Below are positions 35,275 through 45,128 of a DNA stretch of 64,000 bases, piece after piece. Every line of letters starts with the position of its first letter. Position 1 is the first letter of the stretch. This DNA comes from Paenibacillus tundrae (lineage in GTDB: Bacteria; Bacillota; Bacilli; Paenibacillales; Paenibacillaceae), in NCBI RefSeq assembly GCF_030812775.1, contig NZ_JAUSTI010000006.1:186001-250000 (forward strand). The letters are read 5' to 3'. The notes under the pieces are model-generated. The model did no database searches and was not told the DNA's origin. It was given only the letters and a program-made list of their open reading frames with translations. Made by a program: the position numbers and the translations under genes.

Positions 35275-37101
35275 TTATTTTGATGCGTTGTACTTGCTCA
35301 AGAACTCTTTTACTTTAGCTGGATCAGCCTTCAATTCGTTACCTGTCTGAACCAGTGGGCTTAATGTGGAGAAAGCTTTTAGTTTGTTGTTTTTATAGAA
35401 CTGTAGAATTTCATCCTGATTGATAGAGTATAGCACAGCTTTTCTCAGATCACTGCTCTTGGATACTTCACGATTTGCTGTGTTGAACAGCAGGTAAGAT
35501 ACCGCGTTGCTCGGGGTGCTCTGTAGGTGCAGCTTACTATCACTCTCAACGATGTCATACTTCGTTTCAGGCACGCCGTAGTAGAGGTGGATCTCACCGC
35601 TACGCAGAGCCGAAAGTGCGCTGTCTGCATCGGCGATAAATCGTACATTTACTTGTGAAATTTTTGGTGCATACTCACTTCCTGTGCGATAGCCAGGATT
35701 TTTAAGGAATACACCTTCATAGTCATTTTTGTATGACAAAATGTATGGCCCGCTTGTATACAACGTATTGTTGTACGCTGCTCCTTCAGTTACTGTGTTT
35801 TGATCGCCGTAAGGGATATCTTTGTTCACATCAAAGGATGCCACATCATAAGTGTTGATGCTTTCTACTTGTTTCTTGGACACGATACCAGCCGATTGGT
35901 GAGCCAGGTAATTCAATACTTGCGGGAACGGTTCAGTTGTGGTCAGTTTGATGACCTGATATTTACCTGCTCCGTTGTCTGCTTTGGTTTTGTCAGATAC
36001 AAGCTCTGTAATTTTGCTGTCCAATCCTTGTTCCAATGCATCCTTGATTGAACCGCCACCACCAGTTTGTTGCGTAGACTCCAGTACGCTCAGATCTGTA
36101 ACCAGCTCGGTTTTTTGGATGTGCTCATGCAAGCTGTATGTCCGGTGATCAGGCACGGAATCTTTATTTTTGGCACGATCCATGGAGAAGATAACATCAT
36201 CCGCACCAACGCGTTCACCCGTATCTACTGCTTTTTTGTTTTCAATTTTCGCAAAATTAATATCGTCTCTCAAAACGAAGTAGTATTCGGAGTTTCCATC
36301 CGCGATGCTGAAGTTGTGGGACAGGGATCCCTCAGCAGTCAGTTGATCATCATCCGTTAGGTTCACTAGACGAACATACATATTGGTATTCAGTTGGTTG
36401 ATGGAACCATCATTACCTTTAATCGGGTCAAGAGAGGTTAGAACAGAAGCACTTTGCGTCAAAATCAAAGGATCTGTTTCGTTTTTGGAGCTGTCCTTGA
36501 ACTGAATCGGTTCCCAAGCCATTGCACGTGATTTGGACAAGCGCACAGTATCTTGGTTAATCACGTCTTTATTCAGTGCCTGGTTTTTGAGGGAGTTATA
36601 GACTGGAGCGATATACGCTTGATCAGTTACCAGAACTTGCTCCAAGTTCTTGTACGTTTCTTTGTATTGATCTGGTGTTTGCGTAGCTGCTTCGTCTATC
36701 AACTTGTCGATTTCTTCGTCAGCGAGGATGCTGTAGTCTCCACCTGTTTTGAAAAGAGAACGTACGGCATAGTCTGGGTTCCCCGTCACTGTTGTCCAGC
36801 TTGATAAAGCAATGTCATAATTTCCAGCATCCTGTTGGGATTTGTAGCTACCGTAATCCGGTTGCAGGTTCAGCTTCACGTTGAAGCCATTCTTAGTCAG
36901 TTGGTCACGGATGATGTTCACATCGTTTTCGGAAGAACTTTGTGCCAGCAATGTGATGTCTACAGGTGCTTGATTCGTGGTCGTCTCTGTTGTATCCGAA
37001 GTTGCCGATTCAGCTTGAGTATCGCTCTTCGTTTTTACGCTGCAGCCAGAGATCACAATAACCAAGATGAGCAGCAGTGAAATGAGTGTACGTTTTTTCA
37101 T
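35275..37101 (-). CDS. peptide-type ABC binding lipoprotein with circularly permuted SBP_bac_5 domain
   Basis: 608 residues. Signal peptide with lipobox VISGC (Cys about 20) and a Thr/Ser-rich linker to about 45. The domain order is then unusual. Residues about 48-190 (TLLAQSSSENDVNIIRDQLT, GNYDIALSSWTTVTGNPDYA, EEIDKLIDEAATQTPDQYKE) are what normally forms the C-terminal part of DppA/OppA-type proteins. Residues from about 208 on (LILTQSASVLTSLDPIKGND, VGADDVIFSMDRAK, TSGPYILSYKNDYEG) are what normally forms the N-terminus. The protein ends at DPAKVKEFLSKYNASK, exactly where the relocated segment would usually begin. Nothing is missing, so this is circular permutation rather than truncation. 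It should capture peptides or similar solutes for the permeases at 37152 and 38732. AGGAGG lies close to the ATG. Confidence 0.85.
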   Translation of the reverse strand: MKKRTLISLLLILVIVISGCSVKTKSDTQAESATSDTTETTTNQAPVDITLLAQSSSENDVNIIRDQLTKNGFNVKLNLQPDYGSYKSQQDAGNYDIALSSWTTVTGNPDYAVRSLFKTGGDYSILADEEIDKLIDEAATQTPDQYKETYKNLEQVLVTDQAYIAPVYNSLKNQALNKDVINQDTVRLSKSRAMAWEPIQFKDSSKNETDPLILTQSASVLTSLDPIKGNDGSINQLNTNMYVRLVNLTDDDQLTAEGSLSHNFSIADGNSEYYFVLRDDINFAKIENKKAVDTGERVGADDVIFSMDRAKNKDSVPDHRTYSLHEHIQKTELVTDLSVLESTQQTGGGGSIKDALEQGLDSKITELVSDKTKADNGAGKYQVIKLTTTEPFPQVLNYLAHQSAGIVSKKQVESINTYDVASFDVNKDIPYGDQNTVTEGAAYNNTLYTSGPYILSYKNDYEGVFLKNPGYRTGSEYAPKISQVNVRFIADADSALSALRSGEIHLYYGVPETKYDIVESDSKLHLQSTPSNAVSYLLFNTANREVSKSSDLRKAVLYSINQDEILQFYKNNKLKAFSTLSPLVQTGNELKADPAKVKEFLSKYNASK

Positions 37102-37151
37102 GAAAATACCTCCTATTAGAATGAAATAATGAATGATTAAATGAAATGAAG

Positions 37152-38666
37152 TTATGCTTTTTCAAGCTTAGGATCAAGCGCATCGCGCAGTCCATCACCG
37201 AGAAAGTTAAACGAAAGAACAAGTAGAATAATGGCAAGACCAGGATAGATGGCCAGATACGAATGTGTCTCCAGATACGTACTGCCTAGTTTTAGAATGT
37301 TGCCCCATTCCGGAATATGCGGCTCAACGCCGAGCCCGAGATAACTCAAGCTACTCGTGGCGATGACGGCTCCACCAATCGTAAGTGTAGACTTGATGAT
37401 CATAGGAGCTAGCGAGTTCGGAATGATGTGTTTGAAAATGATGGAACGGTTGTTATACCCGAGTGCACGTGCTGCCTCTACAAATTCAAAGGTAGATACA
37501 TAAAGCACACTTGCTCTCATTGTTCGAGCGTAAGTCGGGATAGAGCCAAGGCTTAGCGCCAGGATCAGGTTGACGGTATTCGCTCCAAATGCTGCAATGA
37601 TTGCAATGGCAAGCAGGATACCTGGTATAGCGTACAGTACATCAAGCAGTCGCATGATGATATTGTCCGTATGTTTGCCATAGAAGCCTGAGAATGCTCC
37701 GAGCACTCCACCAATCAATACGGGAATGATGGTGGACATACAACCTACAATGAGAGAAATTCGAGCACCGAATACAATTCGGGAGAACAGGTCGCGTCCA
37801 AAATCATCCGTCCCAAGCGGGTAATCGAGAGAAGGAGGCTGTAATAGGGCGGAGTAATTGTTCTCCACAGCTACACTATAATCGAACGTGTAGAAGCTAC
37901 AGATCGAGATCGAGAATAGGAAAACGATGAAGAACAAGCCTGACATCGTAGTTACATTTGGAGCAAGTCGTTCCCATAGATCGTTCCAGAAGTTAGATTT
38001 TTGCTTTCCTTGGCGGCGTATCCTTCCAAGAAGGGTAACACCCAGCAACAGAGCAAACAGGTTGCCTGTAATTGAAGTCAGAATAAGCACTACACTGACG
38101 ATCAGCATCCAGCGAGGAAGCATCTGTGCTGGCGCATACTGGGATACGATGAACAGCACGATCAGATCAATGACCATGATCAGAAGGAGTACCGCCATTG
38201 CTGGAAGAAAGGTATCCGCGACGTAGGGTTTAAATATATTCAAGCCCGATACGCCAATCACGAAGAGCTGAGTCAGCACGGTATAGACAGCGAAGGTATA
38301 CTCAACGCTCTTACCTCTTCGAATCAGATGAAAAGCAGCCGTAACAATAAAAATATTACCTGTGATGATGGCCAGAAGTTGAATCCATCCCATTCTGCGA
38401 GTCCAGACGGAGATCGAGCCATCGCGCATCAAGTCTTTGCGTAATGTATAGGTCACGACGCTCTGAACGAGTGTGAAGAACAGGTAAGCCAGAAATGCAG
38501 TTAGGATAAATGGTCTGAACACGTTCTCCCCGTAATCATAGCTATTGAACATGAAGAGCAATGTCAGGAGTAGCGAAGTGATCCAGGCGAAGTTAGCCTG
38601 ACTATATTCTGAAGAAGACTTCAATCGAAAACGCATCTCTTGTGTAATAGAACCTGATTTTGTCAT
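37152..38666 (-). CDS. peptide-type ABC permease, DppC-like, with six extra N-terminal membrane helices
   Basis: 504 residues against about 300 for usual DppC/OppC. The C-terminal 270 residues are a complete permease: first helix [37 protein letters not shown] (hallmark), and the EAA loop [20 protein letters not shown] (about 405-424). In front of it are about 230 residues with six further hydrophobic helices (for example [20 protein letters not shown] and [20 protein letters not shown]) and a basic linker ([13 protein letters not shown]). The extension is unrelated to the usual permease start. It is co-transcribed with the DppB-like gene upstream and the binding protein downstream. Confidence 0.88.
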   Translation of the reverse strand: MTKSGSITQEMRFRLKSSSEYSQANFAWITSLLLTLLFMFNSYDYGENVFRPFILTAFLAYLFFTLVQSVVTYTLRKDLMRDGSISVWTRRMGWIQLLAIITGNIFIVTAAFHLIRRGKSVEYTFAVYTVLTQLFVIGVSGLNIFKPYVADTFLPAMAVLLLIMVIDLIVLFIVSQYAPAQMLPRWMLIVSVVLILTSITGNLFALLLGVTLLGRIRRQGKQKSNFWNDLWERLAPNVTTMSGLFFIVFLFSISICSFYTFDYSVAVENNYSALLQPPSLDYPLGTDDFGRDLFSRIVFGARISLIVGCMSTIIPVLIGGVLGAFSGFYGKHTDNIIMRLLDVLYAIPGILLAIAIIAAFGANTVNLILALSLGSIPTYARTMRASVLYVSTFEFVEAARALGYNNRSIIFKHIIPNSLAPMIIKSTLTIGGAVIATSSLSYLGLGVEPHIPEWGNILKLGSTYLETHSYLAIYPGLAIILLVLSFNFLGDGLRDALDPKLEKA

Positions 38667-38731
38667 TTAATTGCACCTGCTTTAAGCGGTTGTAAGAAAG
38701 ATAAGGAAGACCAGATGTTTGAACATGTACT

Positions 38732-40150
38732 TTAATATTGTTTCATTTTGGAACGAACCCTCGGATCAATAAAGGCGTACATCAGATCGACGATCACATT
38801 GATAATCGAAATTGTAATCGCAGTGTATACTACTCCGCCCATAATACTCGGAATATCGGGTATAAATTGCTTATCCACAATGTAGCTGCCTAGACCGCTG
38901 ATGTTAAACACTTTCTCTGTTACCGCGGCTCCGCCGAGCATTCCGCCAAATTGCAGACCAACAACCGTCACGATTGGAATCAATGCGTTACGAACGGCAT
39001 GTTTTAGCAGTACATGTCGCTCACTAAGTCCTTTAGCCCGAGCAGTCATGACATAATCTTCATGAATGACTTCGAGGGTAGAAGAACGGGTCATCCGTGC
39101 AACAGCCGCCGTGAGTCCGGTTCCTAGAACGATAGTTGGCATAATCATGGATAACCAGTTCTGCGGATTAAAGGTAGCGGGTAGCCATTGCATTTTGATG
39201 GAGAAATTCAGAATGAAAATAAGTCCTTGCCAGAAGTTTGGAATCGATAATCCGATCAATGCGATAAACATGAACGTATAATCAAATAATGAATTCGGTT
39301 TGATTGCTGAGATAATACCGATCGGCAGTGCGATCACAATGGCAATCAATAATGAGATAACAGCCAAAGTTAGCGTAATCGGAAACTTCCGAGCAATGGT
39401 GGCTGTGACATCTTCATTCCCCGCAAACGACTTCCCAAGATCAAATAAGGCAATGCCTTTGATATTGTTCCAGAGCTGCACGAGATATGGCTGATCTAGT
39501 CCATATACGTGATTAAAAGCTGCAATCTGTTCGGGCGTTGCTGTCTCTCCCAGAATGTTAGCTGCCGGATTAAATGGCGACAGGTATAAAATGGTGAATA
39601 CAAGTGTGGCTACGCCCATTATGACGAATATCGTCATGAGTAGTCTTTCAAATATGTACTTGAGATAGGGATTGCCATACAACAATAAAATGCCGTACAT
39701 CAGACAGCCTGGAATAAGTGATAACACGAAAAACAACGGATGGTTAATCAGTGAGCGGAAGGTATCCGCCATTGTTGTTCGGTGTTGTCCTTTTTCCCGA
39801 AGTTTGAATGCTGTACGCTCGTTCACCTCTTTGCGAAGCGTCTCTTCTAGCCATTCTTGCGTTTCACGTTGGAATTCGCTCTCACTGACATGCTGCTTGA
39901 AGAAGCGATGCTTCCGTCGAAGTTGTTCTTCTATTTCTCCGCGAAGTTGATCTCGATAGGCATGCGTCAGCATTTCTTGTTCTGCTTCTTGCCTAGCGCC
40001 CTTCCAGCCATCCTGTTGTCTTCTGGATCTCCAGACCCATAACACGATTAAATTAACGGGCAAGCCGAGAATGAATAGAACATATCGATAGGAGGGGTGG
40101 AGCAACATTTTGTCGTAGATAAAGCCCAAGGTGTGTGCAAGCCGTGACAT
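38732..40150 (-). CDS. peptide-type ABC permease, DppB-like, with long N-terminal extension
   Basis: 472 residues from ATG 40150 (AGAAGG 7 nt upstream; TTG 40174, 10 nt after AGGAGG, is an equally good choice). The C-terminal 310 residues are DppB-like: IFERLLMTIFVIMGVATLVF, ILGETATPEQIAAFNHVYGL, and the EAA loop YVMTARAKGLSERHVLLKHA. Before it lie about 155 residues: one membrane helix (YVLFILGLPVNLIVLWVW), a charged coil (EEQLRRKHRFFKQHVSESEF...), and a second helix (PLFFVLSLIPGCLMYGILLL). The charged loop should be cytoplasmic and could touch the ATPase. It is the first gene of the minus-strand operon, divergent from the ATPase gene. Confidence 0.88.
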   Translation of the reverse strand: MSRLAHTLGFIYDKMLLHPSYRYVLFILGLPVNLIVLWVWRSRRQQDGWKGARQEAEQEMLTHAYRDQLRGEIEEQLRRKHRFFKQHVSESEFQRETQEWLEETLRKEVNERTAFKLREKGQHRTTMADTFRSLINHPLFFVLSLIPGCLMYGILLLYGNPYLKYIFERLLMTIFVIMGVATLVFTILYLSPFNPAANILGETATPEQIAAFNHVYGLDQPYLVQLWNNIKGIALFDLGKSFAGNEDVTATIARKFPITLTLAVISLLIAIVIALPIGIISAIKPNSLFDYTFMFIALIGLSIPNFWQGLIFILNFSIKMQWLPATFNPQNWLSMIMPTIVLGTGLTAAVARMTRSSTLEVIHEDYVMTARAKGLSERHVLLKHAVRNALIPIVTVVGLQFGGMLGGAAVTEKVFNISGLGSYIVDKQFIPDIPSIMGGVVYTAITISIINVIVDLMYAFIDPRVRSKMKQY

Positions 40151-40319
40151 TCTGCTGCCTTCTGCTAAGTTCAACCCAGGTGAACCTCCTTTCATCCAAG
40201 TTAAAATTGCATTATTCCGATGGATATAGTATATATTATTTTAGGGTCTACGGATTGTCAAGGAATAAAGAGTATACATACGTAAGGTTATGAAAATATG
40301 GAAGGAAGCAGGTGTTGTG

Positions 40320-42062
40320 ATGCAACCTTTGTTAAAGGTCAATGATCTATCAGTTTCTTTTCATTCTGGGGAGAATGAGTTTGAGGCGGTAAAAAGCGTC
40401 AGTTTCGAGGTGCGTCCAGGTGAAACACTTGGCATTGTTGGGGAGTCTGGTAGTGGCAAAAGTGTGACTGCTCGCTCCATTATGAGATTGCTGGCATCTC
40501 CACCTTCACGCTTGAAACAAGGGGAAATCTGGTTCAAGGGAACGGATCTTGTGAACAAAACGCAGAAGGAAATGGAGAGCATTCGAGGTCGTGATATCGG
40601 AATGATCTTTCAAGATCCAATGAGTTCACTTAATCCGACCATTAAGATTGGTAAACAAATTTCGGAGAGTTTGATTAAACATCAGAAGGTAACCAGACGA
40701 GAAGCGAAGAAACAAGCGATAGCGATGCTTGAACAAGTGGGTATTTCACAGGGCGAGGTACGGTACAATCAGTATCCACATGAGTTTTCCGGCGGTATGC
40801 GTCAGCGTGTCATGATTGCTATTGCACTTGCCTGCCGACCTGAGCTATTGATTGCGGATGAACCCACGACTGCGCTTGATGTAACCATTCAGGCACAGAT
40901 TCTGGATTTGATGAAAAATATGCAGCAGCAATTAGGTACCTCAATCATTTTGATAACCCATGATCTTGGGGTTGTTGCAGGCATGTGTGATCGGGTTGTA
41001 GTCATGAAGAGTGGGGAGATCGTAGAAACGGGCACAACGGCCGAGATCTTTGCAAGTCCAAAACACCCGTACACTTCCAGATTACTTAACGCATTGCCAC
41101 GACTGGATGAGAAGAAGAAGCCTAAGCCGGTCTCTCTTGTTCCTCGTGACTTGGAGGACCATCAACCTTTGCTGGAAGTGAAGTCTCTTCGCCAGCATTT
41201 CAATCTGGGGAAGGGCAACACCTTGAAGGCCGTGAATGATATTAGCTTTCATATTCGCCAAGGTGAGACGCTGGGAGTCGTGGGGGAATCAGGCAGTGGT
41301 AAGTCCACGACGGGACGTGCAATTCTAAGATTGCATGAGCCTACGGGCGGTGAAGTGTTGTTTAAAGGGGTTCCGCTGAACCGCCTATCTGCTTCGGAAA
41401 TGAAGACGATGAGAAGGCATATGCAGATTATCTTCCAAGATCCGTATGCTTCACTGAATCCGAAAATGAGAATCATGGACATTATTGGCGAAGCGCTCGA
41501 TATTCACGGACTGGTTAAGAATACGTCGGAACGTGAGAAGCGGGTGGAGGAATTATTAGAACTGGTTGGGCTTGATCCGTCACATGCTCAGCGTTATCCG
41601 CATGAATTCTCAGGAGGACAACGGCAGCGGATAGGGATCGCAAGAGCACTAGCAGTGGAACCGGAGTTTATTGTATGTGATGAGCCGTTATCTGCATTGG
41701 ATGTCTCCATTCAGGCGCAGATTGTGCAATTACTAGAAGAGTTGCAGCAGCGTCTTGGTCTGACTTATCTCTTCATTGCTCATGATCTATCGATGGTCAA
41801 ACATATCAGTGACCGTGTAGCCGTTATGTATAATGGCAAAATTGTTGAGTTAGCTGAGAGTGAAGAGTTATACAGTAACCCTCAGCACGCCTATACGAAG
41901 GCATTGTTATCGGCTATTCCTGTTCCAGACCCTGCGATTGAGTCGAAGAAGAAACGAATGGTAAGTGAGGAGCACCGAGATGCTGGTGTGGATCGTTATC
42001 AATTAGAACATTCCAGTTGGGTTGAAGTGTCTGATGGGCATTGGGTAGCCATATCTAGTTAG
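40320..42062 (+). CDS. fused peptide-type ABC ATPases (DppD-DppF in one chain)
   Basis: 580 residues from ATG 40320 (ATG 40290 is an alternative). Two complete ATPase domains: Walker A GESGSGKS near 40 and again near 325; signature [14 protein letters not shown] and [14 protein letters not shown]; Walker [13 protein letters not shown] and [12 protein letters not shown]. The linker ([20 protein letters not shown]) joins them. The C-terminal tail of the second half keeps the [20 protein letters not shown] region typical of peptide ATPases. It energises the permeases transcribed divergently from 40150. The fusion is known in other dipeptide/glutathione systems. Confidence 0.93.
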   Translation: MQPLLKVNDLSVSFHSGENEFEAVKSVSFEVRPGETLGIVGESGSGKSVTARSIMRLLASPPSRLKQGEIWFKGTDLVNKTQKEMESIRGRDIGMIFQDPMSSLNPTIKIGKQISESLIKHQKVTRREAKKQAIAMLEQVGISQGEVRYNQYPHEFSGGMRQRVMIAIALACRPELLIADEPTTALDVTIQAQILDLMKNMQQQLGTSIILITHDLGVVAGMCDRVVVMKSGEIVETGTTAEIFASPKHPYTSRLLNALPRLDEKKKPKPVSLVPRDLEDHQPLLEVKSLRQHFNLGKGNTLKAVNDISFHIRQGETLGVVGESGSGKSTTGRAILRLHEPTGGEVLFKGVPLNRLSASEMKTMRRHMQIIFQDPYASLNPKMRIMDIIGEALDIHGLVKNTSEREKRVEELLELVGLDPSHAQRYPHEFSGGQRQRIGIARALAVEPEFIVCDEPLSALDVSIQAQIVQLLEELQQRLGLTYLFIAHDLSMVKHISDRVAVMYNGKIVELAESEELYSNPQHAYTKALLSAIPVPDPAIESKKKRMVSEEHRDAGVDRYQLEHSSWVEVSDGHWVAISS

Positions 42063-42098
42063 ACATAAGCTGTGATGATGAAGCGTTGTAACAATAAA

Positions 42099-42146
42099 GA
42101 ACCCCGACCATGAATCATCGAGATTCTAGTCGGGGTTCTAATCATA
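42099..42146. terminator. bidirectional intrinsic terminator
   Basis: GAACCCCGAC pairs with GTCGGGGTTC around about 20 nt. It lies between the converging ATPase and lipoprotein genes; tails are only moderately T-rich. Confidence 0.7.
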
Positions 42147-42173
42147 TGATTCATGCCTATAATGGCAAGAAGG

Positions 42174-42962
42174 TTACTTGAATTGCACAGATTTTTTGAT
42201 CGTATCAATCGATGCTTTGCTCTCGTCATCCAGGTACGTAAAGATGAAGTTAAAAGCATAACCTTCGATAATCGCACTGTAGTAGTCTTGTGTAATCGTT
42301 GTACCATCGCCAGCATCCATGGTGATTTGCATCAGATCCATCTCTTTGCCACCGATCGTTTCAGTGGTGATGTCTTTGTAATCATATGGGAACTGACTCG
42401 CTTGCATGAACTCTTTTGTTGCTTCGAGATAGTCTTTACCTGTACGAATGCCTTGCAGCAAGCTTACTTTCTCAGCGATTGCCATAGCGGAAGGACCGAG
42501 TTGTTGACCTCCTAGTGGCAGTTCAGATGCCATTAACAGGTTGAGTGTTTTTTCTTGGGACAACTCGAGTTGTTTTTTCTTCGTAGCATCGTCACCAGCA
42601 ATAGCTTCGGAAGAAGCGCTAGTCAACTGATTCATACCCGCAGCATCTTGGAACTCCCATTCTTCCGGGAATTTCAGGGATACACCAAAGTAATCGTTGT
42701 TGTAGCTCCCTTTTTCAGTTGTGCCAAGCTCAACATTTTGGGTGTTATCTTCTGTAGCTGTTTCAGCAGCAGTTTCTGTGTTTTCCGTATTCTCGGAATC
42801 CTCTTTAGCGGAGCTATCTGTATCTGTGCCCGCAGTTGCTGTTTCTGTTTTGGTTGTGTCATCTGTGCTCGTAGCCGTGTCGGCTTTGTCACCGCAAGCG
42901 GCTGCAACGAGCAAAATCATGATTAACATGGCAAATAGTGAAGCTTTTTTAGAAATAGACAT
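42174..42962 (-). CDS. hypothetical lipoprotein with Thr/Glu-rich linker
   Basis: 262 residues. The signal peptide ends in lipobox LVAAAC (Cys about 23). Residues 24-75 are a low-complexity Thr/Glu/Asp/Ala linker; the mature domain begins at about 85 (SYNNDYFGVSLKFPEEWEFQ), resembling PsbP/secreted-domain proteins, with EKVSLLQGIRTGKDYLEATK and the C-terminal YAFNFIFTYLDDESKASIDT. Anchored outside. It converges with the fused ATPase gene; a role in that transporter is possible but not shown. Confidence 0.75.
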   Translation of the reverse strand: MSISKKASLFAMLIMILLVAAACGDKADTATSTDDTTKTETATAGTDTDSSAKEDSENTENTETAAETATEDNTQNVELGTTEKGSYNNDYFGVSLKFPEEWEFQDAAGMNQLTSASSEAIAGDDATKKKQLELSQEKTLNLLMASELPLGGQQLGPSAMAIAEKVSLLQGIRTGKDYLEATKEFMQASQFPYDYKDITTETIGGKEMDLMQITMDAGDGTTITQDYYSAIIEGYAFNFIFTYLDDESKASIDTIKKSVQFK

Positions 42963-43000
42963 AATACCCTCCTGATGTGTGTTCTCTTAACTTGAATAAA

Positions 43001-43030
43001 GAGGCTGTTCAAAAGTCCGCTTTTGAACAC
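43001..43030. repeat. minimal family B element (ends only)
   Basis: GTTCAAAAG-TCCG-CTTTTGAAC preceded by GAGGCT and followed by ACGC: the two ends of the element at 33161 joined with the middle missing. It forms a perfect 9-bp hairpin. Located between the lipoprotein and LuxR-type genes. Confidence 0.55.
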
Positions 43031-43114
43031 GCATTTCAAGTGTACATATGTACTCTATAATGTTAGCACACCTGTTCTCTTTTTCCACCCTATAGGAATC
43101 TATAGGGGTACCTG

Positions 43115-43876
43115 TTATAAATAAGACAATCGGCTAGCCATTGAAACAGCTTCAGTGCTCGATTGCACACCTAATTTGTTGAAAATCACTTTCTTGTGAT
43201 GATTAACGGTGCATTCCTTAATTTTTAATTTCAGTGCAATCGCCTTAACAGTAAGTCCATTCGAGATCATCTCCAGGATCGTTAACTGGCGATCGGTGAA
43301 TTCCACCGAAGTCTGTCCAGTAGCCTGAGAGGCTTGTAGACTCTGATAGCTATTTTGCATAAATGCAGGAATGAGCTTGGCTATAGCAATAAGTTCACTC
43401 TGCAGATCAGCGTTAATTGTAGACACATCTAAATAACCGGAATGCTTCAGACCCACAGACAGGGGTGTAGCATAGCAGTGCCAGGTTTGAAAAAGTGGGT
43501 TTTCATGCAGCTCTGGTGGTAAAAATATCGGTTTATGTTGATCCATCGTTTCGGATATAGCATTGACACCACAGCTCTTAGCCGTGAAGATCATTCCCAG
43601 ACGAATAGGAGATTGCTGCACCTCATCGGTTAGATCACAACTGTGATCCATAGCGATCAGAACACCATCTGAATCCGTAAGGAGGAATAGATACGTTCCT
43701 GATAAATTTTCCTTGATATTGGAGATGCTGTGCTGGAAGGCACCGATTAGAAAATGATTGATTTTTAGAACCCGGTCGAGCTGGGGTTTGGATAAATAGT
43801 TGATCTGCGCTGCCTTGGGTACAGGCATTTGAGTTTTAGGCCAATGCTTGCTTAAAGCAGTTGTCGTCGCACTCAT
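43115..43876 (-). CDS. LuxR-type regulator with GAF-like sensor
   Basis: 253 residues. Residues about 35-180 form a GAF-like domain as in AcoR/DhaR-type activators (SNIKENLSGTYLFLLTDSDG, GVNAISETMDQHKPIFLPPE, WHCYATPLSVGLKHSGYLDV). The C-terminal LuxR helix-turn-helix is clear: FTDRQLTILEMISNGLTVKA then IALKLKIKECTVNHHKKVIF and NKLGVQSSTEAV. There is no receiver domain, so activity probably depends on a small molecule bound by the GAF part. It is followed by the SUFU-domain gene on the same strand further upstream; the target is unknown. Confidence 0.82.
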   Translation of the reverse strand: MSATTTALSKHWPKTQMPVPKAAQINYLSKPQLDRVLKINHFLIGAFQHSISNIKENLSGTYLFLLTDSDGVLIAMDHSCDLTDEVQQSPIRLGMIFTAKSCGVNAISETMDQHKPIFLPPELHENPLFQTWHCYATPLSVGLKHSGYLDVSTINADLQSELIAIAKLIPAFMQNSYQSLQASQATGQTSVEFTDRQLTILEMISNGLTVKAIALKLKIKECTVNHHKKVIFNKLGVQSSTEAVSMASRLSYL

Positions 43877-43927
43877 ATGGTTTCCTCCTTGCGATGCAAC
43901 TTGTCGTAAATTTATATCTTTTTGTGA

Positions 43928-44992
43928 TTAGCCGATCGTATCAATGATGTTCCCATCTGGGTCGGTAATTTCCGTACGTACGATGCGGAAGGTGATGCCA
44001 GGAAGGGTGTTTAACTCAAACGTTTGGACTTTCGGTTTAAGCTTCTCCATAAGCTCAACGACGGCTGCGTCATTTACAGTTAAGGTAACGTTGTTTTCGT
44101 TCTCCTGGAAAGATGGCTCGTCTCCAGCCTTAAACGTGATGTTCACGTTAGGACCGATTAAGGAGAGGGAGTCTCCTTTAGCTGTGCGACTACGTAATAT
44201 TCTGCCGATGAGTCGAGCCTGCTTGGCTCCAACTTGAAGTACAGCGGGTTCAGCATCTTGAAGTGTTTTTCGATGAACGGACGTCCATTCAAGTTGTTTG
44301 TTGAACAGGAAGGCAGTACTAGAACCTTCTTGCTCGATACCTCTTGCTACAGCCTCTTCCACGATAGGAATATCCACATAGGAGTTACGCATGAGATCGG
44401 TGACATACTTTGGCATAAAGCTAGCACAGGCAGCTAAGAATCCACGGGTATTCCATGTCTGTATCGTCTCCAGCTCTCTACATGTCACGCCGACCATCTG
44501 AATGAATTTAACGGTACCGTTCGGCGTAGTTATCTCTTCAAGATCAGGGTCTTCGATAAAAGCAAGTGCGGTCAGCAGTGTGTCAGACCCGAGGCAGATT
44601 GGGCCGTTAGCATCCATATAATCGCCTGCGTGAAAAATATTACCGCTGTTGAAGACATATCTTCCGATATTTTGCAAAAGATTCAGTGCCCAAGCGGGCG
44701 GTTCTTCTTCTTCCGCATTCCGAAGTAGCCGGAAGGTCAATTCGAATCCATAACCACTATGTGCAGGATCATCTGTTTCTTTATCATAGAGCTCTGAGAA
44801 GCCATATGTAACGAAGTGCCAATGCGGTGTTGGTTGCTCTGCACGATATGCGCTTATTCCGTTAAGTGGATCAGATCCACCCAACATATAAGGGATTGCA
44901 GTCCCGTAATGTTTAGGCTCTTGATTACCATAGAGTGCGCGAGCCGCAGCATCAATGGCATCCCAGCCGGAAATGTTTTCTTCTTGAGACAT
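43928..44992 (-). CDS. suppressor-of-fused (SUFU) domain protein
   Basis: 354 residues from ATG 44992, 7 nt after AAGGAGG. The SUFU signature is clear: GWDAIDAAARALYGNQEPKH, PYMLGGSDPLNGISAYRAEQ, PHWHFVTYGFSELYDKE, SGYGFELTFRLLR, and FMPKYVTDLMRNSYVDIP. Bacterial SUFU proteins are frequent in polymorphic-toxin immunity loci, but solitary genes are also common. No toxin gene is adjacent. Cytoplasmic. Confidence 0.88.
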   Translation of the reverse strand: MSQEENISGWDAIDAAARALYGNQEPKHYGTAIPYMLGGSDPLNGISAYRAEQPTPHWHFVTYGFSELYDKETDDPAHSGYGFELTFRLLRNAEEEEPPAWALNLLQNIGRYVFNSGNIFHAGDYMDANGPICLGSDTLLTALAFIEDPDLEEITTPNGTVKFIQMVGVTCRELETIQTWNTRGFLAACASFMPKYVTDLMRNSYVDIPIVEEAVARGIEQEGSSTAFLFNKQLEWTSVHRKTLQDAEPAVLQVGAKQARLIGRILRSRTAKGDSLSLIGPNVNITFKAGDEPSFQENENNVTLTVNDAAVVELMEKLKPKVQTFELNTLPGITFRIVRTEITDPDGNIIDTIG

Positions 44993-45128
44993 GATGAATC
45001 CTCCTTGACTATTCTTTCCCCCGAAAAACATTTAAAATTAAGTCTAACGGTTGCAGGAACAGTTTCAAAGCGGCTTTAGGATGAATTTGTGTGAGATGGG
45101 ACTAGTCTTACTGGGGAGTGATTTTTAC

